From: Silene latifolia
Taxonomy: Eukaryota; Streptophyta; Magnoliopsida; Caryophyllales; Caryophyllaceae
DNA length: 64,000 nucleotides
Direction of reading: 5' to 3'
Assembly: GCF_048544455.1 (NCBI RefSeq)
Contig: NC_133536.1
Coordinates: 200,883,325 to 200,947,324 of the forward strand
Below are positions 23,755 through 36,469 of the stretch, in pieces. A program made the translations under genes and the position numbers. Every line of letters begins with the position of its first letter. The first letter of the stretch is position 1. The notes under the pieces are model-generated. The model had not been told where the DNA came from and ran no database searches. It saw nothing but the letters and a program-made list of their open reading frames with translations.

Positions 23755-25706
23755 TCAATCAGTATTATATATTAATTCCAAAAATCAAAGGATTTCAATG
23801 TAAATATTATATAGTTTTGGTTAAAAGTATAATATAAACATACCTTGATGAAGAATATTTATGCAAACTATATTTTAAATTAAAGTAACTAAATTTAGAA
23901 AACATAATAATATAGTGATTTTCCTTAAAATTAACATGCCCCACTTATGGAATTAATTAGTATCATCATAGAATTATAAATTAAGTTAAATGTAGTAAAA
24001 GTAATAGTAGCAGCAACGAGATTAATAAAATTAACGGTATTAATGTGAGAGTAGTGACAATTATAATAATGACAGTGGGAGTAGTGAATGTAACAATGAA
24101 TGTAGTGAAAGTAACCGTGGTAACAATGAGAAAGAGTATGAACAATTAAATAACCAATCGACTCAAGAAAATATTTTATTTATTTAAATATAGGCCGGAT
24201 AAAATTAACGGGAATAATGAATTTAACGAAAAAAATAGAGGAATTAGTAAAAGAAACAATAGTAACCAAACCACGGAAGTAGTGAACGTAATGATATTAA
24301 CAAAAAATGTCGTGAAAGTAATCAATATCAATACTATATATTAAATCCAGAAACCAAGGGACTTCAATGTAATTAAAGAAAGTTATACAAATTAATTATA
24401 CTATATAGTTTTAAATCACTAGCACCGTGTGATGGACCCGATTAAGGGATCTCAATGCAAATATTATATAGTTTGGGTTAAAATTAAATTATATAAAAGC
24501 TTGGTAGTTTCCCTAAACATTTATAATAGACTAAAACATGGTCAATTTCCTTAAAATAAAATAATTAATTAAGATGGTCAATTTCCTTAAAATAAAATAA
24601 TTAATTAAGATGGTCATTTTCAAGGAGATTAAAAGAAAGAAGATATTTGGTAATTTTCCTAAATATTTATAGAAGACTAGAAGATGGTCAATTTTCTTAA
24701 AATAAAATAATTAATTAGTATAAACATCCATCACTTATGGTATTAATTATTATCATCATAAAATTATATATTAAATTTAAAATATATGCAATTTTATTAA
24801 ATTTTATAGTTTATTAGATGTATAGAGATGTTAATTATTTAACATACAAAAATATAATATAAGTATGAATAAATCATTCAAATTAGATTCCATAATATAC
24901 AATATTGCATAATTCTTTTGATTTGATTTAATGCATATATGTAATATATTTCTATAAATATATAATCCTCTTAAAATTGCATGCCTAAGTATTAAAAGTA
25001 ATTTCGTCAGTAAAGAAAACAATTGTGGTAACATTCGATATAGTTATGTGATAGTAATCACTCATTTGAATAGTAAAAGTAACAATATTATCAGTGAGAT
25101 TAGTGAAAGTGGTAGAAACAACAACGAGAGTAGTGAAATAATCAATATTAATGCGCCAATAGTGAAAGTAACAATAATTACGGCGGGAGTAGCGAAATTA
25201 TCAATATTAATGCGGTAGTAGTGACACTAACAATAATTACGGCGGGAGTAGTGAAAGTAACAATGATTACGGGCAAGTAATGAAATGTTATTACTATTGT
25301 TTCATTATTAAGAGTAGAATATTAATAGCGGGAGTAGTGAATTTGTCTCAAAATTTATTTCATCGTAATTTTAGGATATGTCATAGAAAAATATATTAAT
25401 TATAAATTTATGAGTTATGCAACTTTAAGTAATTTTATTTAATGAAAAAAAAATTTAATGGTAAGTAGAGGTAGCCCGAGCGAAGCCGGGCACCAATACT
25501 AGTAATATTAATAGCGGGGTAGTGAACGTGTCTCATAATTTGAAAATAAATTTTACATTTCATTATAATTACAAGATATGTTATAGAAAAATATATTACT
25601 AATAGTAAACGTGTGAGTTAGACAACTCCAACATAGTTTATTTCATTGAAAATAAAATTTAACGGTAAATAGAGGTAGCCCGGGCGAAGCCGGGGATCAA
25701 ACCTAG
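23755..25706 (+). mobile_element. Non-autonomous Helitron H0, interrupted by H1
   Basis: The proposed 5' end is TCAATCAGTATTATATATTA, preceded by A. The 3' end has hairpin AGCCCGGGCGAAGCCGGGG, then ATCAAAC and CTAG (25703-25706) followed by T. No RepHel coding is present. The interior consists of degenerate GTAGTGAAAGTAACAAT-type repeats. It is split by H1 at 24328-25502; the tail resumes at 25503 with TAATATTAATAGCGGGG. Confidence 0.65.
24328..25502 (+). mobile_element. Non-autonomous Helitron H1, 1175 bp, nested in H0
   Basis: The element begins TCAATACTATATATTAAATC and ends with hairpin GCCCGAGCGAAGCCGGGC, then ACCAATA and CTAG. It is inserted between A (24327) and T (25503), the standard Helitron target, with no duplication. 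The interior has a directly repeated ~44-bp unit GGTCAATTTCCTTAAAATAA (about 24540-24625) and the GTAGTGAAAGTAACAAT array. No open reading frame of note. Confidence 0.75.
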
Positions 25707-26101
25707 TTATATATATATTTCAGAAACCAAGGGACTTCAATGTAATTAAATAAATATATACAACTTAATTATACTATATGAAGTAGTTTTTAATCAATAG
25801 CACTGTGTGATGGACCCGACCAAGGGACTTCAATGTAAATATTATAGAATTTTGGTTGAAGTATAAATTTAGAAAATATCAAAATATGGTAATTTTCCTT
25901 AAAATAAACATGTCCCACTTATGTTATTAATTAGTATTATCATATAATTATACAATTATTTAACATACACAAATATAATATAAGTAGGTTATATTTTGGA
26001 AACTATTAAAAGCTAAATAAATCAAGTTAGATTTCCAAAAGATATAATATTCTATAATTATTTCTTTGATTTAATGCATATATGTAATATATTTATATAA
26101 A

Positions 26102-27017
26102 GGGTTTTTTTGTCAGAAACTACCTTTTATTTAAGGTCATTTGTGAACAACTACCTTTTATTTTATTTTTGGCTTTCAACTACCTTTCATTTCTTCATTT
26201 TGTGAAAGACTACCAAAAATCCACTTCCAGTGAAAAAAAAAAGTCAACTTTCCGGCGTTACTTATCATTTCATGTTGAATCTAACTCTTTAATTCATAAC
26301 CCAAATAATCGATGATAAAGATTGATTAAACCCGACATTAATCGCCTCAATTTGTCTATCTCTTACCCGAATCAAAGTCCTAATCACCGAAACAAAATCA
26401 TCATTGATATTAATCTTAACATTGTAAATAATTCTTCAACAACAATGATCTATTATGGCCTTGTTGGCAAAATTAACTCCTAGTGTTAACTATTTGAAAA
26501 TAATCATGGATTTACTCTTAGGATCACTTATGTACTACTATCTCATTAGCTTTCGTATACCCATCATCTTACCATGAAGAGAGAAAGAAAGTACTTTAAT
26601 ATGACTTAGATGGACAGTGCGTAGGTTGATGAATCTTGAGTAGTCTATAAGGTTGTTGAAATGTAAGGGCGAAGGTATAAGTGGTAGTAAAGGTGACGAC
26701 GGAGATGGAGATGGAGATTGAGATGGTCGATGTGTTGATATTGCTTTGAACAAACCTTTGATAAGGTGTTGGGCATCGAGAGGAGCTTTTTCGGATTTTG
26801 TTGGGTGAACAAAGGGAGAAATATGGGTTATGTGTGTGAAAAAAGAGAGAAAAGAGCAAGTCAACGCCGAAAAATTGACTTTTTTTTCGCCGGAAGTGGA
26901 TTTTTGGTAGTCTTTCGCAAAATGAAGAAATGAAAGGTAGTTAAAAGCCAAAAATAAAATGAAAGGTAGTTGTTCACAAATGACTCTAAATAAAAGGTAG
27001 TTTCTGACAAAAAACCC
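26102..27017. mobile_element. MULE-type foldback element, 916 bp, 9-bp TSD
   Basis: The inverted arms are about 150 bp and start GGGTTTTTTTGTCAGAAACT on the left and the complement of GGGTTTTTTGTCAGAAACTA on the right. A perfect 9-bp duplication TTATATAAA flanks it (26093-26101, 27018-27026). The ~600-bp interior (26260-26870) is single-copy here and could be captured sequence, but no protein is recognisable. The open frame over 26538-26951 mostly reads through an arm and is not a gene. Confidence 0.9.
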
Positions 27018-27836
27018 TTATATAAATATATAACCTCTTAAAATTATATGACTAAGTAGTAAAAATAATTATGTTAGTAGTGAAAATAATTGTACTAACA
27101 TTGGATATAAATAAATACTATATATTAAATCCAGAAACCAAGGGCCTTCAATGTAATTAAAAAAAGTTATACAAATTAATTATACTATATAGTTTTAAAT
27201 CATTACCACCATCTGATGGACCCGATTAAGGGATCTCAATGCAAATATTATATAGTTTGGGTTAAAATTAAATTATATAGAAGCTTGGTAATTTTCCTAA
27301 ACATTTGTAAGAGACTAAAACATGGTCAATTTCCTTAAAATAAAATAATTAATTAAGATGGTCAATTTCCTTAAAATAAAATAATTAATTAAGATGGCCA
27401 ATTTCAAGGAGACTAAAAGAAAGAAGATGCTTGGTAATTTTTCTAAATATTTATAGAAGGCTAGAAGATGGTCAATTTCCTTAAAATAAAATAATTAATT
27501 AGTATAAACATGCACACTTATGGTATTAATTATTATCATCATAAAATTATATATTAAATTTAAAATCTATGTAATTTTATTAAACTTTAAAGTTTATTAG
27601 ATGTATAGAGATATTAATTATTTAACATACAAAAATTTAATATAAGTAGGTTATAAATAATTCAAGTTAGATTTCATAATATATAATATTGCATAATTCT
27701 TTTGATTTGATTTAATGCATATATGTAATATATTTATATAAATATATAATCCTCTTAAAATTGTATGTCTAAGTAATAAAAGTAATTTCGTCAGTAAAGA
27801 AAAGAATTGAATTGTAGTAACATTGGATATAGTCAT

Positions 27837-29232
27837 GGGTTATTTGATAGCAATAATCCATCATATGTCCACTCTTCTCATATTAATCCATTCTCGTGTT
27901 TAACTGAAAATAACCCCATCTTTGACGTCATTTAACTTATAATAGACCAATAGACCGAATACCTAGACAACCGGTTACCCTTCCTGTCAACTCCCTTCAT
28001 TTTATTCATAAAAACAACACACTAATTTTATTTCCCCAAACTCACTCCAACTCCACCACTATACACTCCTACCACCGACTACAACACCCACCACCCAAAA
28101 CAACCCCCATCACCGACAACACCAACCGTACACTTCCTCTACCCGACAACACTGATGCTTTACTCCCTCCTTTCTCTCCTTCCTCTCTCCTTTTTGTTTT
28201 TCTTCCAAAGTCTGCCCAGAAATCCCAAATCAATTGTAATTGACCCCAAATTAAAAATAAAGATAAAACTCAAAAATCCCAAATACTCCCTCTTATTCCG
28301 AATAAACGTCCCATTTGAACAATGGCACGAAAATTAAGGAATGAAGTTAAAATAATGAAAAGTATTGTATAGGGGTAAGAATATAGGAGTTAAATAATGA
28401 AAAGTATTGAATATGATGGTTTATGGGTGGTTGAAGTGGTAAATAAAGAAAAGAACCAAGGGTGGGAAAGTAAAAAAACATGTCCAAATATGACAAATGA
28501 GACAGTTATGTGAATAGACAGAAATGGCAAATAAGACAGTTATTCGGAATAAGAGGGAGTATGTAACTTGCCCTAAACTAATTTCAATATTAATCAAAAC
28601 ACAAAAATCAATCAAACATTATACTCCCAAATTGAACAAAAAAACCCAGAAAATCTACTATTTTCGAGATCATGTATTGGTGTTGATCATGTATTGGTTT
28701 GTGATCAATATTGAGTAGTAAATTAGGGTTTCTGTAAAGAGAATAATACTGAATTGGGGAACGCGGTACGGTGATTGAGAAGAAAGAGGATGGACCGGGA
28801 CGATGGTTTGGTCGGAGGATTGTGATGGTTTGGTTTGGCGAGGGAAGACGATGAGGAAGGTAAGTGATGGGTGGTGATTATGGGTTGGTGATTTTGAGTT
28901 TGACAGAGAAAAGAGAGTAATAGGGTGGGGTTAATAATAATTGAGTAGAAATAGTTGATGAGATGATTTTTTTTTTTTGACAGTAGGTGATCAGATGATG
29001 ATACAAGAAAAATGAAGAATTAGGAATAAAAGAGAAAGAAAATATAAAAACCAATAAAAAAAAAAGAAAAACAATAATGACCGGTTGAGAAACCTGTTAT
29101 AAGAGGTAAATAATGGTCCGAGTCTACTATAAGTTAAATGACGTCAAAGATGAGATTATTCTCAGTTAAACACGAGGATAGATTAATATGAGAAGAGAGG
29201 GCATAGGATGGATTATTCTTATGAAATAACCC
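27837..29232. mobile_element. MULE-type foldback element, 1396 bp, 9-bp TSD
   Basis: Ends are GGGTTATTTGATAGCAATAA and the complement of GGGTTATTTCATAAGAATAA. The arms continue for about 120 bp through TTTGACGTCATTTAACTTAT. The 9-bp flanks are TATAGTCAT (27828-27836) and TATAGTTAT (29233-29241), one mismatch. The matching empty site is visible in H1 near 25033. It belongs to the same TIR family as 11156-11536. A Stowaway lies inside. Confidence 0.88.
28286..28559. mobile_element. Stowaway MITE, 274 bp, inside the MULE foldback
   Basis: The ends are CTCCCTCTTATTCCGAATAA and the complement (TTATTCGGAATAAGAGGGAG), flanked by TA at 28284-28285 and 28560-28561. It is the innermost layer of the nest: Stowaway in MULE foldback in Helitron H2 in Helitron H3. 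Confidence 0.9.
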
Positions 29233-30184
29233 TATAGTTATATGATAGTAATCACTCATTTGAATAGTAAAAGTAACAATATTATCAGCGAGATTAGTGA
29301 AAGTGGTAGAAACAACAACGGGAGTAGTGAAATAATCAATATTAATGCGACAATCGTGAAAGTAACAATAATTACGACGGGAGTAGTGAAATTATCAATA
29401 TTAATGCGGCAGTAGTGAAAGTAACAATAATTACTGCGGGAGTAGTGAAAGTAACAATGATTACGGGCAAGTAGTGAAATGTTATTACTATTGTTTCATT
29501 AATAAGAGTAAAATATTAATAAGGGGAGTAGTGAATTTTTCTCAAAATTTATTTCATCATAATTTTATGATATGTCATAGAAAAATATATTAATGATAAA
29601 TTTATGGGTTATGCAACTTTAAGTAATTTTTTATGAAAAAAAAAATTAATGTTAAGTAGAGGTAGCCCGGGCGAAGCCGGGCACCAATACTAGTAATAAT
29701 ATGTTGTTTCAACCTGTAATTCACCATTTCAACTAATTCACCATTTCGAGCTAATTCATTCCGCTACGTGTTTTAGCAAATTGCATGCTCGAAAGGGCAT
29801 ACCTTCCTTTGCTTTTCTATGTTGTGCGGAGTTGAGCATCTTCTATTCGCTAGGATAAAGCTTTTCCTCTGCAAGAGCCTCACTCATTTGAATAGTCAAA
29901 GTAACTATATTAGCAAGAGGAGTAGTGAAAGTAATAGAAGTAACAACGGGAGTAGTGAAATTATCAATATTTATGCGGCAGTAGTGAAAGTAACAATAAT
30001 TACGACCGAAGTAGTGAAAGTAACCGTAGTAATAACGAATGTAATAAAAGTAACAATACTAACAACAAAAGAAAGCATATATGAACAACCTAACTAATCG
30101 ATTTAAGTAAAATATTAATAGCGGGATTATTTGTCTCATAATTTATTTCATCGTAATTTTAAGAATATGACAGAGAAAAATATA

Positions 30185-30502
30185 CTCCCTCCAATCCTCT
30201 ATTTTCATCTCTATTTCCTAAAACGAATTATTCAGGTTTTCTTTCCCTTTTTATTTTTGGTAACTTTTACTCCTATATTTTATTCATCACTCTCTTCTAT
30301 CACCAAACCCCACCCAACTTTTTTACTCCTATTTTATTCCTTCCTTTAATGTTTGTGGCCCACAATTCAATATTTAACTCCTAATATTATTCATTCATCT
30401 CTTCTATAACCAAACTCCACCCAACTCTTTATCAATATAATACTCCCTCGCTTAATCCTTGTGCCCAAACCAAAAGGGAAGAAAATAAAGGATTAGAGGG
30501 AG
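30185..30502. mobile_element. Stowaway MITE, 318 bp
   Basis: The ends are CTCCCTCCAATCCTCTATTT and AAATAAAGGATTAGAGGGAG, with flanking TA at 30183-30184 and 30503-30504. It interrupts the tail of H3. An internal ACTCCCTCGCTTAATCC hints at a composite structure. Confidence 0.9.
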
Positions 30503-33500
30503 TATTAAAGATAAATTTATGAGTTATGCAAGTTTAAAGTAGTTTTATTTAATTGAAAATAAATTTTAATGGTAAATAGAGCTACGAGTGTAGCTGGGCA
30601 CCAATACTAATCCTAGCTTATTTCATGAAGCCAAGTGACTTTTTTTCTTCTTTAACTAAGTGAAACTTAAATCTAAATATCATCCGGAGTACTTGATAGT
30701 TAAAAAAGATATAGTTTTCAGCTAATCTCGGTCTAAGACTATTTAGATCGAATACTTCAGATTCGGTCAACTTTTAATTTTGAATTTTAATTCATCTAAC
30801 TTTTATCTGTCTAGTCCGACATTGGACATGATCACCTCTAAATAAAGTATCAAACTATACCATTTCATTTTCTCGCTGTTTTTGTATTACATGATTTTAT
30901 CCCTTTTAAACACAATAAACTTAAAACTAGCTTTACTTTTACAACAATAAACTTAACACTTCCGTACAACAATCTCGGACTCCCGTAAAAGTAAAAATAA
31001 TACTCCGTATATAAAACCGTGTGAGATTTGACCCGCAATGAGGGTAGTTTTGCGACAAATTAAAACAATTGACTTATCCACTTTAATATGTTAATTGGTG
31101 TTGTCCATCAAATGATGATTCTTACTTAAAGTCAGTAACGAACTCACCAAACTGTAACTTATTAGTGTGTGTTAATTTTGTTGCTAAGTTTTTGGTCACC
31201 TATCTTAGTCTATATATGTCCTTGTTTGAGCCATCTCTTCAACGATTTGTTTGTTACTTCCACATGCATTGCAACATACATAGGTTTGTTGTCAACCATT
31301 TTATTAGCTAGCCATTCATCATTCTTGTTTAAACAATTTATCAAGCAACTAATTATTTTTCCCTTGTGCCTCACGATTTATCCTACTTGTATGTGTACTT
31401 GTGTTAAATTTCACATTTTTGTACCTATGCTAGCTATTGTTTCCTCGACGGTGATTGATTGTGATGCAAGTTTAAAAAAAAATACTAACTCAAAAGTTTA
31501 TTTTACGGTAGAATTTAATTGGACACATTAATAGAGCCAGAGTTGTCACAATGTGGAGAAACTTTACAAACGTACTTCGTATAAAATTTACGAGATAAAC
31601 GAAGTATATAACAAATGTAAAATAGCGATTGTGCAAAAAAAAAAAATTGTGGGATCTTAAAATTTCACGATCTACACTCTATATGTAGCTACGCCAACTG
31701 GTTGAACATGGGGGTTGAAGCAGCATATATTCAACTTGATTATTTTTTCTTAACTAAAACAGAATAGTGTTCCTTTTTGTGACTAAGTAAAATACTACTC
31801 CGTATCTAAACCAATATTTTATAGAATATACCCAAGAGACAATAATCAAACTGCCAATACTTGGATAAATTAGTAGAGCTAGGGTTTGATGTTTAGGGGA
31901 TTAAAATTTGATTGACAACTTTTATGGAATATTTTTCCGGCAACGGATCTTAGCTTACTAATCATTTGATTATGTCATGACCCGACTCCAATCTCCAAAT
32001 GATGCTCTGATAAATTTTAGTTTAAGACTGAAAAGGAACATGTTGAACTTTAGCTAAACATATATAGCGATTCACATGACCATAAGTTAAACAAGTGCAG
32101 AGTACTCCCTTTATTTTAATCGTTTGTTTGATTTTAATTAAAATATTCCTTAGAAAGAAAGAAAAATAAATAAATAAATAATTGAGACAAAAAATGTAAT
32201 AACCTAAATCTCAACAAAAAATTAAACTAACATCTCAACCAGGCTAATATAGCTTATCTCCTAGAAAAGCATTCACGGATACTATACTTGTTAATAAGCA
32301 ATTGTCAATGTTATTATTAGGGCTATAAATAATCTATTACGGACTATTAGGGTTATAATTAAATGATCTGAACTGACTCGTCGAGCTATTGGAATAGGCC
32401 CGGTCAAAGCTTTGATCATGCTCGATCGGTCAAACCAAGCTCAAGCCAATCCTGAACTCAAAATTCCAAGCCATGCCCAAGCTCATCCGAGCATGAGCTA
32501 ATTAAGAACGATCTCGTAGAATAATAAAAGGTACGGTGGTCGAATTCATTTATTTCTTTATAAAATTAATATGTGTTCATTTCGTGTCGTTCTTATCTAA
32601 GAATAAATTAAAAATTAAAGTGCTCATTCATGAAAAATAAGATAGATTATTCAAATCTTTCAACCAATGTGACTATAGATTTAATTCATTATAATCCAAC
32701 CAATGATGCAAGTTGTTTGAAAAAGGTTACAAAGATCGTCCACTATTATAAAATGAAGGACTGGCCACCTAATTACAAAGAAATATGCTATTTGTGACTA
32801 TTAATTACAATGATGATTTGTTAACTGAATTCTTGTTAAGAAATTTGTTACTGTCTGCCAATCAAAGCTCTAATTAGTTGATTCTACAAATATTATGCTT
32901 CTTTAGGTACCTATATTATTAGGTATATCTTAATTAAATTATTGTATGATAAAATATGACTTGTTCTACGTATTTTCTTCCTAGGTAGATTTGGTCCACA
33001 TCTAGTTCAACGTATTTTTCTAACATAAGATTTATCATAATCTTGTTTAAGATATACGTTGACCTATTTTTATTTCATTAAGACGCGATTAAGTAATTAA
33101 CTACTTTCCTTGACTATTTGATTCATGAGATTGTATGTCAATATGTATTTCTACAAGCTATAGTCATACGAATCAATTTGATCATCTATATAATCTTTTC
33201 GGGGGTCACAATATTGGTCGTCCATAGGATGTAAGGGCAAAAGCTATCGAATACTTATAATTAAAGGCTAGCCCTAAAAAAGAGTCTTTATATAAGTCAT
33301 TACTTTCTCCATTCCGTTTAAATGTATAAGATTTTCAAATAAACACTCGTTAATTGACAGCTCATTCTACACTCTATAATAGAAAACTATCAAATGTTCG
33401 AGTTGAAGTTAACACTCTTATATCCTATATAAACTTTGGTTCATACTCTATTAGTTAAGATTTTAATTACGTGTCCAAATGTTTTGTCACGAATACAAAT

Positions 33501-34358
33501 CCGACTTCATTAAGTCACTAATAATTTTGTCAAAATTCAATACTATGTCATAATAAGTATGATTTGATGGGACCTTGTGCTGATGTTGGTCACCTGCTCT
33601 ATAGCGATGGAGCAACATATATGACATGTTTAGAAGGCGTATAATCTTAAAACAGCATATCAAAAAGGCAGAATTTTGACAAATGCATATGGACTTGTAT
33701 GATTCAAAGTTTAGATGCTCTAAAAATGTCAAATTAGGAAAAGGACGAGTAAAAGAACAAAGTTCTTGTTGCTTAACAAAATATACAAGTGCATTCGACC
33801 TCTCTTAAAATAGATATATTCCTTTTAAGCTTATAACGGGTTAAACAATAAACACTACCCTGTTTTGACAATAAAACAAGTTTTTCTTGCTAATTTTATC
33901 TTTTGTCTCATTTATCCTTTCCGCCATTTTAAATTTAAAACGGATACATCCATCTTAAATAATAGGAGTAATTTGTGCGCATACATGCATGCATGGATCA
34001 ACGTAATTAATAGTATAACGTTGTTCAACTATCTAGAAACTTTGGTACAAAGCTACCTAATTACTCCCAATTCAAAAAAGCTATTCACAAAGTTTAACAC
34101 GGCTTACACTTGTTTTACAAAGTTTTTTGGTTTCGGGGAACTTGACATAAAAGGTAGCAACATACACATTTATACCATATGATCCCGAATACAAATCACT
34201 GCATTAATCGGGATTCCCGATTAATGTAGTTAGGTGTTAGCGTAGGAGGTTACGAGTAGTGTATGCTAATTACTAGAATAGGCCTAGCTAGATAAAAAAA
34301 AAACATGTACAATAATCATACTTGACACATTTGAATTAATTCAGTAAGTGAATTATTC

Positions 34359-34693
34359 ATCTGATGTACTACCTCCAATTCTATAGTTTCTGAGTATTAT
34401 AATAAAGTTTTTGAGTTTTGTTTCAAAGTTTCTGAGTTTTACTATGAAGTTTTTGAGTTTATTCACTTAAACATTAAGTTCTAAGAAATTACAATAAAAC
34501 TCAAAAACAATACATATAAGTTTGTTAAATTTGACTTTTGACGAAAAAAAAATTAAAATCTAACTTATAAACTTTAATATGCTCAAAAAAGTACACATAT
34601 GCTCAAAAACAAATAAAGTTTGAGGCAATAAGCTCAAAAAAAATACATATATGCTCAAAAAACAAAAAAAGTTGAAGGTAGTACATCCGATGT
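34359..34693. mobile_element. Candidate MITE with AAGTTTTTGAG repeats
   Basis: The terminal inverted repeats are ATCTGATGTACTACCTCCAA on the left and the complement of ATCGGATGTACTACCTTCAA on the right. The interior has AAGTTT(C/T)TGAGTTTT repeated on the left and CTCAAAAA(A/C)AAAT repeats on the right. I cannot identify a clean target duplication, so the superfamily is open. Confidence 0.65.
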
Positions 34694-35178
34694 ATATTCC
34701 TTTTTCTCGAATTAAAACTCACTAAGTTGATTGCGTACTATTTTTATTTTTAATTCCTGGTTTCGTTGACTTGGTGTACGATGACCTAGTATATCGGGTA
34801 TACTCATTAATTTCTCAACAAAATGGCTTTGTTTTTTCGATGCTCAATCTTGTCTCACAAAATAAAATAAAGGGAGTGCTTTTGAGTTACTTAAAATTAA
34901 AACTATTGCATTATTTTTTAAAAATAAATAGATTTGAACATATATATTCATATGAATGTATTTGTAAACAACCAAAAGTTGTATCACATATAAATCATAT
35001 ACGGAGTAATTCTCATGTCTTGCATATATTGCAAAAGCTAATTAAACTTCATATTTACAAAATATTATTAACTGTGAATTTGTTATACAACTGCCTTAGC
35101 TTGGGTCAATAAGTAATCAAATTCATGCGATATATATTAAGCCAAGACCCTCCAAAATCGCCATATATTTATTAGCTA

Positions 35179-35253
35179 CTCCATTCATCTTGGTTATTTA
35201 TTTACGTAGTATTTTTTGAAAAAAGGAGGACAATAAAAATGGAATGAACAGAG
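35179..35253. mobile_element. Short decayed Stowaway, 75 bp
   Basis: The ends are CTCCATTCATCTTGG and the diverged complement (AAATGGAATGAACAGAG), flanked by TA at 35177-35178 and 35254-35255. Confidence 0.6.
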
Positions 35254-36307
35254 TATTTTAGTATTTGTAGAGTTGAAGTGATTATTACATTTGCCATGAC
35301 AGCATCTTATAATGCCGGCTTAGTCCGTACATAGATAATTCAAGTCGCTTTATTTGCAAAGACATTGGTTAAGAAAAAAAGGAGTTAAGAAAACTTCACA
35401 TAAATTGTCAAAGGAAGAAAGTTCCATCCAAACTCATAACTTACTTAAGCAGGCAAAACATGGATCATTTGACTAACTTAGCCCATCTATGTTAATGTTA
35501 TGTTAATTTTACAGCTGGCAAAAAAAAAAATGTTAATGTTATGTTATGCATGAATAGACAAAATTCTAGTCCGTTCTTATTATGTTGCATGCACAATTAT
35601 ATTTAAAATGTGATGTAGTGATACCGAGTTGAGTACCACCAGTTAACAAATAACGAAAACTCATCTTAATAAAATTATTACGGTTAATATTTTGAATATA
35701 TTCAAAATAAAAGGTCAAATTGTGATTATATAAATCTCTCTACCAGCTACCGTAAAATATGAAAAATTACCCTCATAATCGATTAGACCACACCCTACAC
35801 AAGCTAATGTTTTTATTTACCCGTTGACGCTTTATAGGAATCAATTTGGATCCTCTCCCATTCCTAATCTCTTCATTTCATCTCCAACGGTTCAGATTTT
35901 ATTCCAAGACGGTCTAACATCAACTCTTTGATGAGATGAAGATAAAATAACAAATTAGTATTATTGTATTAGAGAAAATGAACCGAAATGAAGAGAAAAA
36001 GTAATAAAGAGGATCCATGCCCGATAAGAATGCTATGCTACCACATGAGAAGGTAAAATAAAAGAGAAAATAATAAGAAAAAAAAAATTAAAAGAAAGAG
36101 TTAGGAGGAAACTTGTAAATCAAGAATTGCTAAAATTCAACTTTGTATTTCCATCCATGGTCATTTTCTCCTCTTGGAAGGCCAGTGGGTGCAACAACTT
36201 ATATGATTACAAACTTCAAATAAACATAATAATATTAGCTAAGCATAAACCTCATCACAACAAGCTAAGCTCTCATCATGAGTAAAATTTTCCCTATAAC
36301 CTAATTT

Positions 36308-36357
36308 ACCAACCTCAAAACCACCCTCTTCTCTTTGTATATTCCTTTCCTATAAAA
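36308..36357 (+). promoter_or_regulatory. Laccase core promoter: AC-II element and TATA box
   Basis: ACCAACC at 36308-36314 is an exact AC-II element, the MYB-binding site found in lignin and secondary-wall gene promoters. TATAAAA at 36351-36357 is 37 bp downstream and 113 bp ahead of the start codon, a good distance for a plant TATA box and leader. MYB control is inferred. Confidence 0.65.
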
Positions 36358-36469
36358 ACTCTTCTTATTTCACCCATTCTCTCACGCTTCTTCATCTTCT
36401 CAGCCTACATTACCTCATTCCAAAAACATCGAAGCGAACACAATAACGAACCCTACCTTAGTAAAAGAT

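Larger units (their letters stand above)
27112..29693 (+). mobile_element. Non-autonomous Helitron H2, carrying a nested MULE element
   Basis: A close relative of H1. It starts near TAAATACTATATATTAAATC and ends with hairpin GCCCGGGCGAAGCCGGGC, ACCAATA and CTAG (29690-29693) followed by T. Without the insertion at 27837-29241 it would be about 1.2 kb, like H1. The GTAGTGAAAGTAACAAT-type array is at 29260-29470. Confidence 0.72.
25712..30616 (+). mobile_element. Helitron-like copy H3, split by several later insertions
   Basis: The 5' end is eroded; it picks up at TTTCAGAAACCAAGGGACTT. It is interrupted by a MULE foldback (26102-27017), by Helitron H2 (27112-29693), by an unassigned ~185-bp piece (29694-29880) and by a Stowaway (30185-30502). 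The 3' end near 30590-30616 keeps GCTGGGCACCAATACTAA and then CTAG, with a decayed hairpin. Confidence 0.6.
30617..36300. other. AT-rich intergenic region upstream of the laccase gene
   Basis: No credible gene. The open frames at 31169-31531, 33487-33732, 33865-34182 and 34771-35112 are low-complexity, lack any family signature and have no supporting gene structure. Identifiable pieces are a candidate MITE at 34359-34693 and a small Stowaway at 35179-35253. A half Stowaway end (ACTCCCTTTATTTTAATCG, 32104) and a Ser/Leu-free AGCTCAAGCC-rich patch (32395-32510) may be decayed repeats. Confidence 0.5.

Noticed and set aside
26538-26951. 137-residue open frame
   Set aside because: Runs through the arm of a MULE foldback element with no recognisable domain.
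31169-31531. Hydrophobic 120-residue open frame
   Set aside because: Single AT-rich frame with no gene structure or family motif; judged chance.
32104-32170. Stowaway MITE starting ACTCCCTTTATTTTAATCG
   Set aside because: No matching right end with TA flank could be found.
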